Source: Chitinophagales bacterium
GTDB lineage: Bacteria; Bacteroidota; Bacteroidia; Chitinophagales; UBA2359
NCBI GenBank assembly: GCA_020636475.1
Contig: JACJXU010000008.1
Coordinates: 1 to 64,000 of the forward strand
Length of the DNA: 64,000 nt
Reading direction: 5' to 3'
How positions within the stretch are numbered: the stretch's first letter is position 1; every line of letters starts with the position of its first letter. Below the pieces are notes generated by a model. It made no database searches. It was given only the letters and a program-made list of their open reading frames with translations, and was not told where the DNA came from. Shown here in pieces: positions 15,977-25,624 of the stretch. The translations under genes and the position numbers were made by a program.

Positions 15977-16020
15977 AAAAACGACTTGTTTTATCGATTA
16001 AGCAGGTCGTTTTTCTTTTT
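15977..16020 (+). terminator. intrinsic terminator after lolA
   Basis: AAAAACGAC at 15977-15985 pairs with GTCGTTTTT ending at about 16014, with a loop of roughly 19 bases and a T-rich tail to 16020. It lies 30 bases after the lolA stop. Confidence 0.7.
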
Positions 16021-16074
16021 TATTTTCGGTTCTTTTAATAACTTTGTTGCATTAGTTGTACTTTATCAATTTCT

Positions 16075-17289
16075 ATGCAAAAACTTAGTTTCGGAATAAT
16101 ACGCGAAGGCAAAACTCCTCCAGACACCAGAACTCCACTAACGCCCAAACAAATTTCATTTCTTCAACAAAAATATCCCCAGTTTTCGTTTGTGGTGCAG
16201 CCTTCACCCAATCGTTGTTTTTCAGATGAAGCCTACCTTGCGGAAGGTATTTTGGTAAGCGAAAACCTCGAAGATTGTACTATTTTGATGGGCGTGAAAG
16301 AAGTGCCTGTGGCGCAACTTATTCCCGAAAAAACCTATCTTTTTTTCTCGCATACTATTAAAAAACAGCTTCAGAATAAAAAACTGCTACAAGCTATTTT
16401 GCAGCAAAAAATTCGCCTGATAGACTACGAATGTTTGCGCGATACACAAACGGGTTCGCGTCTGATTGGGTTTGGTTATTATGCAGGCATTGTTGGTGCG
16501 CACAATGGTTTGCAGGTTTGGGGAAAGCGTACTCATACGTTCGATTTGCCGGCGGCGTATAATTGCAAAGATTTTGCGGCGATTAAGGACATTTACGATA
16601 AAACGAAATTTTCGCCTTGTCGCATTGTGCTTACAGGTAATGGTAAAGTTCCCAGGGGAGCCAAAGCTACTTTAGATGTAGCCAATATTCCCGAAGTGTC
16701 TCCAACGCAATTTTTGGCGGATAATTGTCCGGAACTTTGTTATACGGTTTTGCATTACAGCGATATGTATTGCCACAGATCCACGCACCATTACGAAGGG
16801 AAAAGTGACTTTTACACCAATCCAGAAAATTATTATTGTCGTTTTGCTCCGTTTACACAAGTAGCCGATTTGTTTATTAATGGGATTTTTTGGAAAGAAG
16901 GCATTCCTGTATTTTTTACTAAAAACGAAATGCGCCGCCCTGATTTTAATATAAAAGTTATTGCTGATGTTACGTGTGATATTGCGCCTGCTGCCTCTAT
17001 TCCGGCCACTTTAAGGGAAACTATTATTGGTGATCCCGTTTTTGGTTATGATCCGTTTTGGGAAAAAGAAACTGCGCCCTATCAAAAGAACAGTATTGAT
17101 ATGATGACCATTGACAACTTGCCCAACGAACTTCCGCGCGACGCTTCGCAGGGTTTTGGCGAAATGCTTATCGAAAAAATTATCCCCGAATTTTTACCAG
17201 ACGATAGTGCTATTTTGGCAGATGCTACCATTGCAAACGATGGTGTTCTCACCAAAAAGTTTGCTTATTTGGGCGATTATGTTGAATGA
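16075..17289 (+). CDS. saccharopine-dehydrogenase (LYS1)-like NAD-dependent oxidoreductase
   Basis: A 404-residue cytosolic enzyme of the alanine dehydrogenase/PNT superfamily. It opens LSFGIIREGKTPPDTRTPLTP, the N-terminal AlaDh_PNT pattern, then GVKEVP, YLFFSHTIKKQ and IDYECLRD. GSRLIGFGYYAGIVGAHNGL resembles the LYS1 segment E-x-L-x-x-x-x-G-x-R-V-x-A-F-G-x-x-A-G. The nucleotide-binding region starts near CRIVLTGNGKVPRGA. The closest recognised type is NAD+-dependent, lysine-forming saccharopine dehydrogenase or a related amino-acid dehydrogenase. Substrate cannot be fixed by eye. It sits after a terminator and before a convergent higBA pair. Confidence 0.75.
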   Translation: MQKLSFGIIREGKTPPDTRTPLTPKQISFLQQKYPQFSFVVQPSPNRCFSDEAYLAEGILVSENLEDCTILMGVKEVPVAQLIPEKTYLFFSHTIKKQLQNKKLLQAILQQKIRLIDYECLRDTQTGSRLIGFGYYAGIVGAHNGLQVWGKRTHTFDLPAAYNCKDFAAIKDIYDKTKFSPCRIVLTGNGKVPRGAKATLDVANIPEVSPTQFLADNCPELCYTVLHYSDMYCHRSTHHYEGKSDFYTNPENYYCRFAPFTQVADLFINGIFWKEGIPVFFTKNEMRRPDFNIKVIADVTCDIAPAASIPATLRETIIGDPVFGYDPFWEKETAPYQKNSIDMMTIDNLPNELPRDASQGFGEMLIEKIIPEFLPDDSAILADATIANDGVLTKKFAYLGDYVE

Positions 17290-17335
17290 ATATTTGTCAA
17301 AACAGAAAGGTGTAAATGAGCAAAATGTGGTACAT

Positions 17336-17662
17336 TCAGGCAACAGTAAACTCTGTTTCTTTCATTTCTACACTAAATTTCACCTTTGCTTTCAGTGCGC
17401 GGAAAACTTTTAAAATAGTTTCGATGGTAACATTTTTTGCGTTCCGCTCCAATTTAGAAATTTGAGATTTCTGAACACCAATCAATGCACCAAGCTGTTC
17501 TTGGGTCATATTTCTTTCTTTGCGAATAGACTTAATTATTTCTCCGAGTAATTCCATCCGCAAGTCAAATTCATATTTGTCTCTTTCAGGTGTTCCAATT
17601 TTGCCGATGTCCCTATCTTTTAGTTCATCAAGGGTCATCATTTTTTTATTTTTTATTGTCAT
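17336..17662 (-). CDS. HigA-like antitoxin, XRE-family HTH
   Basis: A 108-residue protein with a Cro/C1-type helix-turn-helix at about residues 35-90 (IRKERNMTQEQLGALIGVQKSQISKLE in pieces; recognition helix around VQKSQISKLERN). Its start codon overlaps the stop of the toxin gene by four bases (17659-17662), and it is the downstream partner, the reversed order characteristic of HigBA modules. It should bind the toxin and repress the shared promoter upstream of 18000. The C-terminal part carries KVFRALKAKVKFSVE, resembling the tail of HigA proteins. Confidence 0.85.
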   Translation of the reverse strand: MTIKNKKMMTLDELKDRDIGKIGTPERDKYEFDLRMELLGEIIKSIRKERNMTQEQLGALIGVQKSQISKLERNAKNVTIETILKVFRALKAKVKFSVEMKETEFTVA

Positions 17663-18000
17663 AACTTATTATTTTCAAAGTATTCATTTCTAATTTTTTC
17701 TGCTTTTTCAATTTCCGTTTTAGGTATTTTATTCGTCTTTTTTACCATACCGTGTGTTGAAAATACCAAAGTTTCAAATTTATCGGTCTTGTCCCAAAAC
17801 GCAAAAAGTCTATACTGCATTCCATTATATTTTATTCTAAATTCCCAAATATTATCAGTTAGTTTTTTGAAAATTTTTGGGTCAAGTCCGAGTTTGGCTT
17901 TATCAATATTATAACATATTTCCCCTCTTGTTTTTAAGTCTAATCTCTCTAAAAAGTCAAGGGCTTGTTCAAGAAATATTACTTCAAAGTTTTTATTCAT
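17659..18000 (-). CDS. HigB-like RelE-superfamily toxin (Gp49-like)
   Basis: A 113-residue protein of the phage-derived Gp49-like/HigB family (DUF891). Visible elements are FLEQALDFLERLDLKTRGEI, then KIFKKLTDNIWEFRIKYNGMQYRLFAF and STHGMVKKTNKIPKTEIEKAEKIR, the latter being the hallmark late motif G-x-x-K-K-T-x-K-x-P-x-x-E-I-x-x-A. Members are ribosome-dependent mRNA interferases. It is first in a two-gene operon with the antitoxin. The pair separates a metabolic gene from a nitroreductase and may be a horizontally acquired module (inference). Confidence 0.85.
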   Translation of the reverse strand: MNKNFEVIFLEQALDFLERLDLKTRGEICYNIDKAKLGLDPKIFKKLTDNIWEFRIKYNGMQYRLFAFWDKTDKFETLVFSTHGMVKKTNKIPKTEIEKAEKIRNEYFENNKL

Positions 18001-18232
18001 TCAGTCCGAATATCAAAATTTGAAAACAAATTTAATTAAAAAAGTTGAATTATAAGGAAACATTTTACATTTCTTTCTGATAAAGTTAAATCGTATGTTT
18101 TGCCTTTCTCAAAACCAAAACATAGCGTATTTGTTGCTAAATGAGTTTTGTTGTATATTTTGTATCGCTTTTTACCCAAAAAAACGACTTCAAGATTTTC
18201 AACGTAAAAATTGCCTTAAATTCCACCCAAAA

Positions 18233-18961
18233 ATGAACTTAGAAGAAGTTTTGCAGCATCGCCGCTCGGTGCGCGTGTACGATAAAGAAAAATCTATTGA
18301 TACCGAAAAAGTAAAACATTGCCTCCAATTGGCAACCTTGGCTCCGAATAGTTCGAATATGCAGTTGTGGGCGTTTTACCACATTACACAGCCCGAACTG
18401 ATGGCGAAAATTTCAACCGCCTGCCTTGACCAAACTGCCACTGCTACCGCTTCGCAAATTGTTGTTTTTACCACCCGACAAGATCTGTATAAGAAAAGAG
18501 CTAAAGCTGTTCTCGAGTTTGAAAAAGGAAATATTCAACGGAATAGTCCAAAAGAGCGACAAGAAAAACGCATAAAAGACCGAGAAACGTATTACGGAAA
18601 ACTAATGCCGTTTATTTATGCACGATTTTTGGGAATAGTAGGTTTTTTGCGTGTTTTAGCTACCAAAAGTATTGGTCTTTTTCGTCCCATTGTACGCGAA
18701 GTTTCTGAATGTGATATGCGTGTGGTTGTACACAAATCTTGCGCACTTGCAGCCCAAACTTTTATGATTGCTATGGCAAACGAAGGTTATGATACTTGTC
18801 CGTTGGAGGGTTTTGACAGTAAACAAATAAAAAAATTGTTGAACTTACCCGCTGGCGCAGAAGTGAATATGATTGTTTCTTGTGGTATCCGCAAAGGAAA
18901 TGAAGGTATTTGGGGAGAGCGATTTCGCGTGCCGTTTGAGGATGTATATCAGAAAATTTGA
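18233..18961 (+). CDS. nitroreductase family protein
   Basis: A 242-residue FMN-dependent nitroreductase-like protein. The ATG at 18233 gives the family start MNLEEVLQHRRSVRVYDKEK; an earlier in-frame ATG at 18095 adds a Cys- and Phe-rich segment not expected in the family. Other motifs are APNSSNMQLWAFY (FMN phosphate region), QTFMIAMANEGYDTCPLEGFD and a late strand MIVSCGIRKG. Substrates could be nitroaromatics, quinones or flavins; none is implied by the neighbours. An insertion of about 40 residues in the middle (KKRAKAVLEFEKGNIQ onwards) is longer than in the smallest members. Confidence 0.85.
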   Translation: MNLEEVLQHRRSVRVYDKEKSIDTEKVKHCLQLATLAPNSSNMQLWAFYHITQPELMAKISTACLDQTATATASQIVVFTTRQDLYKKRAKAVLEFEKGNIQRNSPKERQEKRIKDRETYYGKLMPFIYARFLGIVGFLRVLATKSIGLFRPIVREVSECDMRVVVHKSCALAAQTFMIAMANEGYDTCPLEGFDSKQIKKLLNLPAGAEVNMIVSCGIRKGNEGIWGERFRVPFEDVYQKI

Positions 18962-19065
18962 TTATCGGACAAAAATCTGTTTAGCGCTAACGAGATGAAG
19001 ATGACAACCGTTATTTTGGAGGAGTTGAAGTAATAAAAACTACATAAAATTTGTCCTTATTGTTA

Positions 19066-19986
19066 ATGAAAGAATATTTCTTACTTCAACAAAAAATGCT
19101 ACATCGCAAATTGCTTGATGTAGGTATTCCTCTTTGGGCGGCGTATGCCATAGTTCCGATAGCGTTTGTGCTACTGTCCTACTATCTTTTTTTCAAAACG
19201 GAGTTTGCAGCTTATATTTATGTGTTTACGGCACTTAGTTTTGTTGCAGAATTGAGCGAACCCAAACGAAACGACTTTCTCAAATCTATGTTCGGTTCAA
19301 GCGATTATGCCATAGTAAGAATGCTGGAAAACCTTTTTTTGAGTTTCCCCTTTTTGCTTTTTTTGGCGTACAAGGGCTTGTTTTTATTTGTATTGGTTTT
19401 GGGTTTGTTGGCTATTTTTATGGCTTTGTTCAATTTCAATACAAACACCAACTTTACGATACCCACACCTTTTGGTAAAAAACCGTTTGAATTTGCCGTA
19501 GGGTTTAGAAAAACATTTTTTGTGTTTCCAATAGCGTATTTTTTCACCATTATGTCAATATACGCCGGAAACTTCAATCTTGGCATTTTTTCTATGATAT
19601 TCATTGCTTTGATTTGTTTGTTTTATTACTCAAATCCGGAAAACAAATATTATATTTGGAATTTTAGCACAACGCCCAAAATGTTTTTGTTTGAAAAAAT
19701 AAAAATCTGTTTCGCTTATTTCACACTTTTGAGCTTGCCTATACTCGTTTTGTTGCCTATATTTTTCTTTGAAAATACGCTAATATTGTTTGGTTTTTTC
19801 TTTTTGTGTCAGATTTATTTAACAACTATTATTTTGGCAAAATATGCGGCTTATCCATACGAAATAAATTTTTTACAAGGTATTTTATTGGCAATTAGCT
19901 TAATGTTTCCGCCAACTCTTATCGGAATAATTCCTTTTTTTTATACAAAATCTGTTAAAAACCTAAAGCCAATTTTAAATGATTAG
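19066..19986 (+). CDS. ABC-2 type membrane permease, exporter subunit
   Basis: A 306-residue integral membrane protein with about eight hydrophobic segments (for example AAYAIVPIAFVLLSYYLFF, FVLVLGLLAIFMALF, YFTLLSLPILVLLPIFFF). The ATG at 19066 (MKEYFLLQQKMLHRKL) is preferred to a TTG five codons upstream. It overlaps the following ATPase gene by eight bases, a tight translational coupling. It is the probable membrane half of a small ABC exporter; similar gene pairs occur in Bacteroidota without a known substrate. There are few charged residues and no solute-binding protein nearby, consistent with export. Confidence 0.75.
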   Translation: MKEYFLLQQKMLHRKLLDVGIPLWAAYAIVPIAFVLLSYYLFFKTEFAAYIYVFTALSFVAELSEPKRNDFLKSMFGSSDYAIVRMLENLFLSFPFLLFLAYKGLFLFVLVLGLLAIFMALFNFNTNTNFTIPTPFGKKPFEFAVGFRKTFFVFPIAYFFTIMSIYAGNFNLGIFSMIFIALICLFYYSNPENKYYIWNFSTTPKMFLFEKIKICFAYFTLLSLPILVLLPIFFFENTLILFGFFFLCQIYLTTIILAKYAAYPYEINFLQGILLAISLMFPPTLIGIIPFFYTKSVKNLKPILND

Positions 19987-20659
19987 CATTGAGAACTTAT
20001 CAAAAGAATATGGGCAAAAAAAAGCACTTGACGCTATAAATATAACATTTGAAAAAGGAAAAGTTTACGGAATTGTGGGTGAAAATGGTGCCGGAAAAAC
20101 TACGCTTTTTAGATGTATTGCCGGTATTGAAAATTACTCGGGTCAAATAATTTCGGACTTTGATAAGCTAAAGGATTTTTTGGGACTTTTGCCAACCGAA
20201 CCATTCTTTTTTTCCAAAATAACGGGCAAAGAGTATATCCGATTGCTCGCCAACGCAAGACGGGTGAAGCTTGGCAGTATTGAAGCGAAAAACATCTTCG
20301 ATTTACCACTAAACCAATATGCAGCAACCTATTCTACAGGAATGAAAAAGAAATTGGCGTTAACAGCCATTCTATTGCAAAAAAATGAGGTTTTTATTTT
20401 GGACGAGCCTTTTAATGGTGTAGATATTCAAAGCAATTTGCTAATAACCGAATTAATTAAAAAACTGAAAACACTACAAAAAACAATAATTATAACATCG
20501 CATATATTTGCTACATTATCAGCTACTTGCGATGAAATTTTTTTACTCAAAGCAGGTAAAATTGACAAAAATTTAGCACGTGATGAATTTTCGCATTTAG
20601 AGGCAACCATGAAAGATATCACTATCGGAAATCGAATTGAGCAATTAGGGCTCAAATAA
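19979..20659 (+). CDS. ABC transporter ATP-binding protein
   Basis: A 226-residue ABC ATPase. Walker A is GENGAGKTT (residues 35-43), the signature is a variant YSTGMKKKLAL in place of LSGGQ, Walker B is VFILDEPFNGVD and the H-loop is ITSH. The Q-loop area reads LLPTEPFFF. The variant signature with a GMKKKL continuation is typical of ABC-2 type exporter ATPases (CcmA/NatA-like). It is coupled to the permease by an eight-base overlap. Together they would export an unknown small molecule or lipid across the inner membrane. Confidence 0.9.
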   Translation: MISIENLSKEYGQKKALDAINITFEKGKVYGIVGENGAGKTTLFRCIAGIENYSGQIISDFDKLKDFLGLLPTEPFFFSKITGKEYIRLLANARRVKLGSIEAKNIFDLPLNQYAATYSTGMKKKLALTAILLQKNEVFILDEPFNGVDIQSNLLITELIKKLKTLQKTIIITSHIFATLSATCDEIFLLKAGKIDKNLARDEFSHLEATMKDITIGNRIEQLGLK

Positions 20660-20832
20660 TAAAGATTGCCAAAGACGTATTTCTCATCACATTCTCTGCT
20701 CTATTTGCTTTTGGCTTGTATTTTGTATTTTTAACATTCGGTATTAAACGATATTTCGCAGATTTGCGTTAATGTTTTGTGGAAATGTCTATATTTTTGT
20801 AAAATTTCCGCTTTGAAAAAGAATCATATTTT

Positions 20833-23800
20833 ATGGATATAAGCAATACAAATTACCAGCAACTCATCCAGAAGTTAGACAGCTTCATACGAAAGTACTA
20901 CCTCAATCAGCTCATTCGAGGAGTTTTGTACGCTTCGGGACTACTTTTGGCGTTTTTTCTGCTCGCCAACCTTTTGGAGTATCAGTTTTATTTTTCCACC
21001 AGTGTTCGGAAAATTCTTTTTTGGGGATTTATTCTTACCATGCTAGCTAGTGTTGGCTACTGGATTTTGCTTCCGTTGATGCACTATTTTCGTCTGGGAA
21101 AAATTATTTCGCACGAGCAAGCCGCTAATATTATTGGCAAATACTTTGGTAATGTAAAAGACAAACTACTCAACATTCTGCAACTAAAACAGCAGTCCGA
21201 CCAACAACAATCTGATTTGTTGCTCGCCAGCATCGACCAAAAAATTGACAATATAAAATTAGTGCCTTTCAAGTCGGCGATTGATTTATCAAAAAATAAA
21301 AAATACGCCAAATACGCCCTTATCCCTTTGTTTGTGCTGGCGGCTATTCTTTTTGCCGCACCCAATATTATTCGTTCCGGCACAGAGCGCATCATCAACA
21401 ATGAGCGCGTGTATGAACGCGAAGCTCCGTTTATGTTCTCCATCGAAAACGAATCGCTGCAAACATTGCAAAACGAAAATTTTACTGTAAAAATTAATGC
21501 ACAAGGCGACATTTTACCCGCCGAAGCCTTTATTCATGTCAATAATTTTCCGTACAAACTCAAAAAGATTGACGATAGTCATTTTGAATATACCTTTAAT
21601 AAAGTACAAAAAAACATCGACTTTTTCGTAGAATCGGGCGGTTTCAACAGCGACTCTTACACTTTGGAAGTATTGCCGCGTCCGATGTTGCTCAATTTTA
21701 CCGCCGAAATAGATTATCCGGCTTATACCGAACTAAAAGACCAAACATTGCGCAACAGTGGCGATATACAAGTACCTGCCGGAACAAAAATTACGTGGAA
21801 TTTTGAAGCCGAGCATACAGACGAACTTCTTTTTCGCATAAAAGGAAAAGAAAAACAAACAACGAAACGTATGGGCGAAAACCAGTTCTCTTTTTCCGAA
21901 AAACTGCTAAAAGACAGCCCGTACAGCATTTTTGTAGCAAATAAAAATGTAAAAAATGCCGACTCTATCAGTTATATGATAAGTGTAACACCCGACTTGC
22001 ATCCGAGTATTTCCGTGCAGCAAATTGCCGATAGTCTTGATAATCAGCAACTTTACTTCCTGGGCGAAGCCGCCGATGATTATGGTATTGCAAAAATTGA
22101 ATTTAAATACCAGATAGAACACGAAAAAAACCTTGGCGCATTGCAAACTTTTGCCGTAGCCCGCGAAGGCACAAACAAAAACGCCACTTTTACCTACGAC
22201 TGGAATTTAAAACACCTCAATCTAACTCCCGGCGACAAACTTATTTATTTCTTCGAGGTTTGGGACAACGATGCCGTAAATGGCAGCAAATACACACGCT
22301 CGAGTACGATGACATTCCAATTGCCCGACCTAAACCAGTTAGATGAGTTGGTAGATAAGCAAAACGAGCAAATTCATGATAATTTGCAAGAAGCTATTGA
22401 CAAAGCCGAAGAACTGCGCGAAGAAATGAAAGATATTAAAGAGAAATTGGTGCAGAAAAAAGACCTGAATTGGGAAGACCGAGAGCAAATTGAAAAAATG
22501 CTCAACGAACACCAACAACTTCAGGAAGCGGTAGAGAATATTCAGGATAATTTCCAAGAAAACCAACAAAAAGAAGAATCTTTTAAAAATCTTTCCGAAG
22601 AAATGAAGGAGAAAAAAGAGAAACTTCAAGAAATGATGGACCAAATGATGAGTGAAGAAATGAAAGAAATGTTGGAAAAACTGAAAGATGAAATGGAGGA
22701 AATTTCTAACGAAGAACTGATGGAGAAACTAAAAGATATGGAATTGAACGATGAACAACTTCAACGCGAAATGGAACGCCTCAAAGATTTGATGAAAGAA
22801 TTGGAAATGGAGCAGAAAATTGAAGAAACTGCCGAAAAGTTGGAGCAATTAGCTGAAGAACAAGAGAAATTGTCGGAAGAAACAGAACAAAACAATACCG
22901 GAAATCTCGACAAACAACAAGAAAAGCAAGAAGAATTGAACAAAGAGTTTGATGAAATTCAGAAAGATTTGGAAGAAATTAAGGAAACACAAGAAGAACT
23001 GAACAAAGACACTGAAGAAATGGAGCAAAACCAAGAAGATGCCGAAGACATTGAGCAAGATATGGAACAAAGTATGGACGAAATGGAGCAAAGCCAAAAT
23101 CAACCCGCGAGCAAAAGTCAGCAAAGTGCTTCACAAAAAATGAAAAAAATGGCGGGTAATATGAAAAGTCAGCTTCAAGAAATGAAACAAAAACAAGGCG
23201 GCGAAGATATGCAAGCCATTCGCCAACTCTTGGAAAACCTCATTACCATGTCTTTCGACCAAGAGCGAGTAATGAACGACATCTCCGCCACCACCGTAAA
23301 CAATCCCAACTACAACAGCTTAGTACAAGAGCAATACAAACTCTACGACGATTTTCAGATAATAGAAGACAGCCTTAACGCCCTCAGCAAGCGTGTTTTC
23401 CAAATCCAATCTTTTGTACTCAAAGAACTTACGGAAGTAAAACAAAACTTTGGCACAACCCTCGAAAATCTCGGCGACCGCAAAGTGCCGCCAGCCTTAG
23501 TAAGCCAACAATATATTATGACCGGACTCAACAATCTTGCCCTTATGCTCAGCGAAGCCCTCCAACAAATGCAACAACAAATGATGGCAATGATGCCCGG
23601 CAGTGGCAGTTGCAATAATCCGGGCGGTATGGGCAAAGGGCTTTCCGAAATGAAAAAAATGCAGCAACAACTCAACCAACAAATGCAGCAAATGATGGAA
23701 AAAATGGCAGGCGAGCAAGGCGAACAAGGAAAATCGGGCAAAAAAGGTGAAAAAGGAGAGGGGATGAGCAAAGAAATTGCCCAAGCTGCTGCCCGACAAG

Positions 23801-24189
23801 CCGCCATTCGCAATGCACTGCGCGAACTAAACGACAAAGAAAACAAAGACGGCAAAGGCTCGCTGGGCGACTTGGACAAACTGATGGAAGAAATGGAAAA
23901 AACCGAAGAAGATTTGGTGAACAAACGCATATCACAGGAAATGATAAAACGTCAGCAAGATATTTTAACACGCTTGCTCGAAGCCGAAGAAGCTGAACGC
24001 CAGCGCGAAATGGACAACAAACGCCAAAGCGAAACGGCTACGGACAAGCCTAAAAAACTGCCGCCGGCTATTGAAGAATACTTGAAAAAACGCCGTACTG
24101 AAACCGAACTTTATCACACAGTTCCGCCGGATTTAAAGCCATATTATAAAAATTTGGTAGAAGATTATTTTAAAACAATTAATAATTAG
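20833..24189 (+). CDS. DUF4175-like membrane protein with giant coiled-coil
   Basis: A 1118-residue protein. The N-terminus has transmembrane helices at about 30-52 and 62-85, and a third near 160-178. Residues roughly 190-500 are beta-rich, resembling the DUF4175 family of Bacteroidota. From about 510 to 770 there is a very Glu/Lys/Gln/Met-rich coiled coil (repeats such as EEMKEMLEKLKDEMEE). A Met/Gln-rich stretch follows, with a short collagen-like run of six Gly-x-y triplets (GEQGEQGKSGKKGEKGEG), then further charged helices ending PPDLKPYYKNLVEDYFKTIN. The function is unknown; an envelope structural role is inferred. The start agrees with the family opening. Confidence 0.8.
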   Translation: MDISNTNYQQLIQKLDSFIRKYYLNQLIRGVLYASGLLLAFFLLANLLEYQFYFSTSVRKILFWGFILTMLASVGYWILLPLMHYFRLGKIISHEQAANIIGKYFGNVKDKLLNILQLKQQSDQQQSDLLLASIDQKIDNIKLVPFKSAIDLSKNKKYAKYALIPLFVLAAILFAAPNIIRSGTERIINNERVYEREAPFMFSIENESLQTLQNENFTVKINAQGDILPAEAFIHVNNFPYKLKKIDDSHFEYTFNKVQKNIDFFVESGGFNSDSYTLEVLPRPMLLNFTAEIDYPAYTELKDQTLRNSGDIQVPAGTKITWNFEAEHTDELLFRIKGKEKQTTKRMGENQFSFSEKLLKDSPYSIFVANKNVKNADSISYMISVTPDLHPSISVQQIADSLDNQQLYFLGEAADDYGIAKIEFKYQIEHEKNLGALQTFAVAREGTNKNATFTYDWNLKHLNLTPGDKLIYFFEVWDNDAVNGSKYTRSSTMTFQLPDLNQLDELVDKQNEQIHDNLQEAIDKAEELREEMKDIKEKLVQKKDLNWEDREQIEKMLNEHQQLQEAVENIQDNFQENQQKEESFKNLSEEMKEKKEKLQEMMDQMMSEEMKEMLEKLKDEMEEISNEELMEKLKDMELNDEQLQREMERLKDLMKELEMEQKIEETAEKLEQLAEEQEKLSEETEQNNTGNLDKQQEKQEELNKEFDEIQKDLEEIKETQEELNKDTEEMEQNQEDAEDIEQDMEQSMDEMEQSQNQPASKSQQSASQKMKKMAGNMKSQLQEMKQKQGGEDMQAIRQLLENLITMSFDQERVMNDISATTVNNPNYNSLVQEQYKLYDDFQIIEDSLNALSKRVFQIQSFVLKELTEVKQNFGTTLENLGDRKVPPALVSQQYIMTGLNNLALMLSEALQQMQQQMMAMMPGSGSCNNPGGMGKGLSEMKKMQQQLNQQMQQMMEKMAGEQGEQGKSGKKGEKGEGMSKEIAQAAARQAAIRNALRELNDKENKDGKGSLGDLDKLMEEMEKTEEDLVNKRISQEMIKRQQDILTRLLEAEEAERQREMDNKRQSETATDKPKKLPPAIEEYLKKRRTETELYHTVPPDLKPYYKNLVEDYFKTINN

Positions 24190-24257
24190 TTTAGAGAATT
24201 TTTTATTAAAAAATCATTTAATTAATTAATAATCAATTTTATATAAATAAAATAAAT

Positions 24258-25526
24258 ATGAAATATATTGTAATTGTTTTTCTGTTGTTCCAATCTATAA
24301 TTGCTTCTGCATCGTATATTTTGGTGCCAATGGACGAACATCAAACCAATCATTTAAAAGCATACGGACTTGCCTACTGGACCATAGCCAAAGGCGTAGA
24401 AGTAGACTGGTTACTCAATTACAAAGGTGGAAGTTTTGCGATGCCTTACAACAAACTTATAGAGGCAGAAAGTCGTATTCGCGGCGTTTCTTTTGAAGTA
24501 TTGCCCGATGCAAAATATTCGCTTATTCTTATGGAAATCGCCAATCCCGAAAAAAACATGGATTTGGTAAAATTAGAAAAAGCACCTAAAATTGCTGTTT
24601 ATACGCCCATCAATAAACCACATCACCCCGAACTTCCTTGGGACGATGCCGTTACACTCGCGCTTGACTACGCCGAAATTCCTTACGATAAGATTTATGA
24701 CGAAGACGTACTCAACGAAAAACTACCTTTATACGATTGGCTACACTTGCACCACGAAGATTTTACAGGTCAATACGGAAAATTTTATCGTTCTTATCGC
24801 AACCAACCCTGGTACATTGCACAAGTAAAATACGAAGAAGAACACGCCAAATCCTTAGGATTTAATAAAGTTTCGCAAATGAAATTAGCGGTAGTACACA
24901 AAATCCGCGATTATGTTGCCGGCGGTGGATTTATGTTTGCCATGTGTTCCGCAACCGACACCTACGATATTGCACTTTCTGCTGAAGGCATTGACATTTG
25001 CGACCGTATGTTTGACGGCGACGGGGCAGAACCCAATGCTTCTTCAAAATTGGACTACCACAAAACTTTTGCTTTCGACAAATTCCAATTGGTAATGGAC
25101 CCATTAGCTTACGAATTTTCAACCATTGATGTAAGTGATGGAAGAAAAATACCTGAAAACTTAGATTTTTTCACTCTTTTCGATTTTTCGGCAAAATGGG
25201 ACCCCGTCCCTACAATGCTTACACAGTGTCATACAAAAGTGATTAAAGGATTTATGGGACAAACAACGGCATTTCATAAAAATCAAGTAAAATCGAGTGT
25301 TTTGGTAATGGGCGAAAACAAACTAAACAACGAAGTGCGTTATATTCACGGAGAATATGGCTATGGCTTTTGGACATTTTTCGGTGGTCACGACCCCGAA
25401 GACTACCAACATTTTGTTGGCGAACCCGCAACGGACTTGAATTTACATCCCAATTCGCCCGGTTATCGATTAATATTAAACAATGTGTTATTTCCGGCGG
25501 CAAAAAAGAAAAAACAAAAAACATAA
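24258..25526 (+). CDS. secreted glutamine-amidotransferase-like protein (often labelled asparagine synthetase B in Bacteroidota)
   Basis: A 422-residue protein with a signal peptide (MKYIVIVFLLFQSIIASA). The mature part looks like a class-I glutamine amidotransferase or ThuA-like fold: PKIAVYTPINKPHHPELPWDD at the start, a conserved YDWLHLHHEDFTGQYG segment, and a nucleophile-elbow-like AMCSATDT containing Cys230. The later segment YIHGEYGYGFWTFFGGHDPEDYQH has His in the right relative order for a catalytic dyad. Close family members in Bacteroidota carry the name asparagine synthetase B, which I consider misleading because no synthetase domain is present. An extracytoplasmic location is inferred. 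The function is unknown. An intrinsic terminator follows. Confidence 0.7.
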   Translation: MKYIVIVFLLFQSIIASASYILVPMDEHQTNHLKAYGLAYWTIAKGVEVDWLLNYKGGSFAMPYNKLIEAESRIRGVSFEVLPDAKYSLILMEIANPEKNMDLVKLEKAPKIAVYTPINKPHHPELPWDDAVTLALDYAEIPYDKIYDEDVLNEKLPLYDWLHLHHEDFTGQYGKFYRSYRNQPWYIAQVKYEEEHAKSLGFNKVSQMKLAVVHKIRDYVAGGGFMFAMCSATDTYDIALSAEGIDICDRMFDGDGAEPNASSKLDYHKTFAFDKFQLVMDPLAYEFSTIDVSDGRKIPENLDFFTLFDFSAKWDPVPTMLTQCHTKVIKGFMGQTTAFHKNQVKSSVLVMGENKLNNEVRYIHGEYGYGFWTFFGGHDPEDYQHFVGEPATDLNLHPNSPGYRLILNNVLFPAAKKKKQKT

Positions 25527-25535
25527 ACTTGTTTG

Positions 25536-25568
25536 AAAAACACCAGCTATCCAGCTCGGTGTTTTTTT
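25536..25568 (+). terminator. intrinsic terminator
   Basis: AAAAACACC (25536-25544) pairs with GGTGTTTTT (25558-25566), with an inner AGC/GCT pairing and a T-run, ten bases after the stop of the secreted protein gene. Confidence 0.8.
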
Positions 25569-25606
25569 ATTTCATAAAAGTAATTTTTTATTACTCTTAC
25601 ATAGCG

Positions 25607-25614
25607 TAACTTTG
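25607..25614 (+). promoter_or_regulatory. -7 box of the mnmG promoter
   Basis: TAACTTTG matches TAnnTTTG and is followed by GCAGCAC, placing a start site near 25621, just ahead of the first parS palindrome. The mnmG mRNA would therefore carry all three parS sequences in its leader. No clear -33 box is seen. Confidence 0.5.
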
Positions 25615-25624
25615 CAGCACAAAT

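Noticed and set aside
18095..18232. 46-residue extension of the nitroreductase
   Set aside because: Cys- and Phe-rich, unlike the family; the ATG at 18233 gives the normal opening.
22339..24000. Several long open frames on the minus strand opposite the DUF4175 gene
   Set aside because: They are Phe/Leu-rich antisense shadows of the Glu/Lys/Gln-rich coiled coil.
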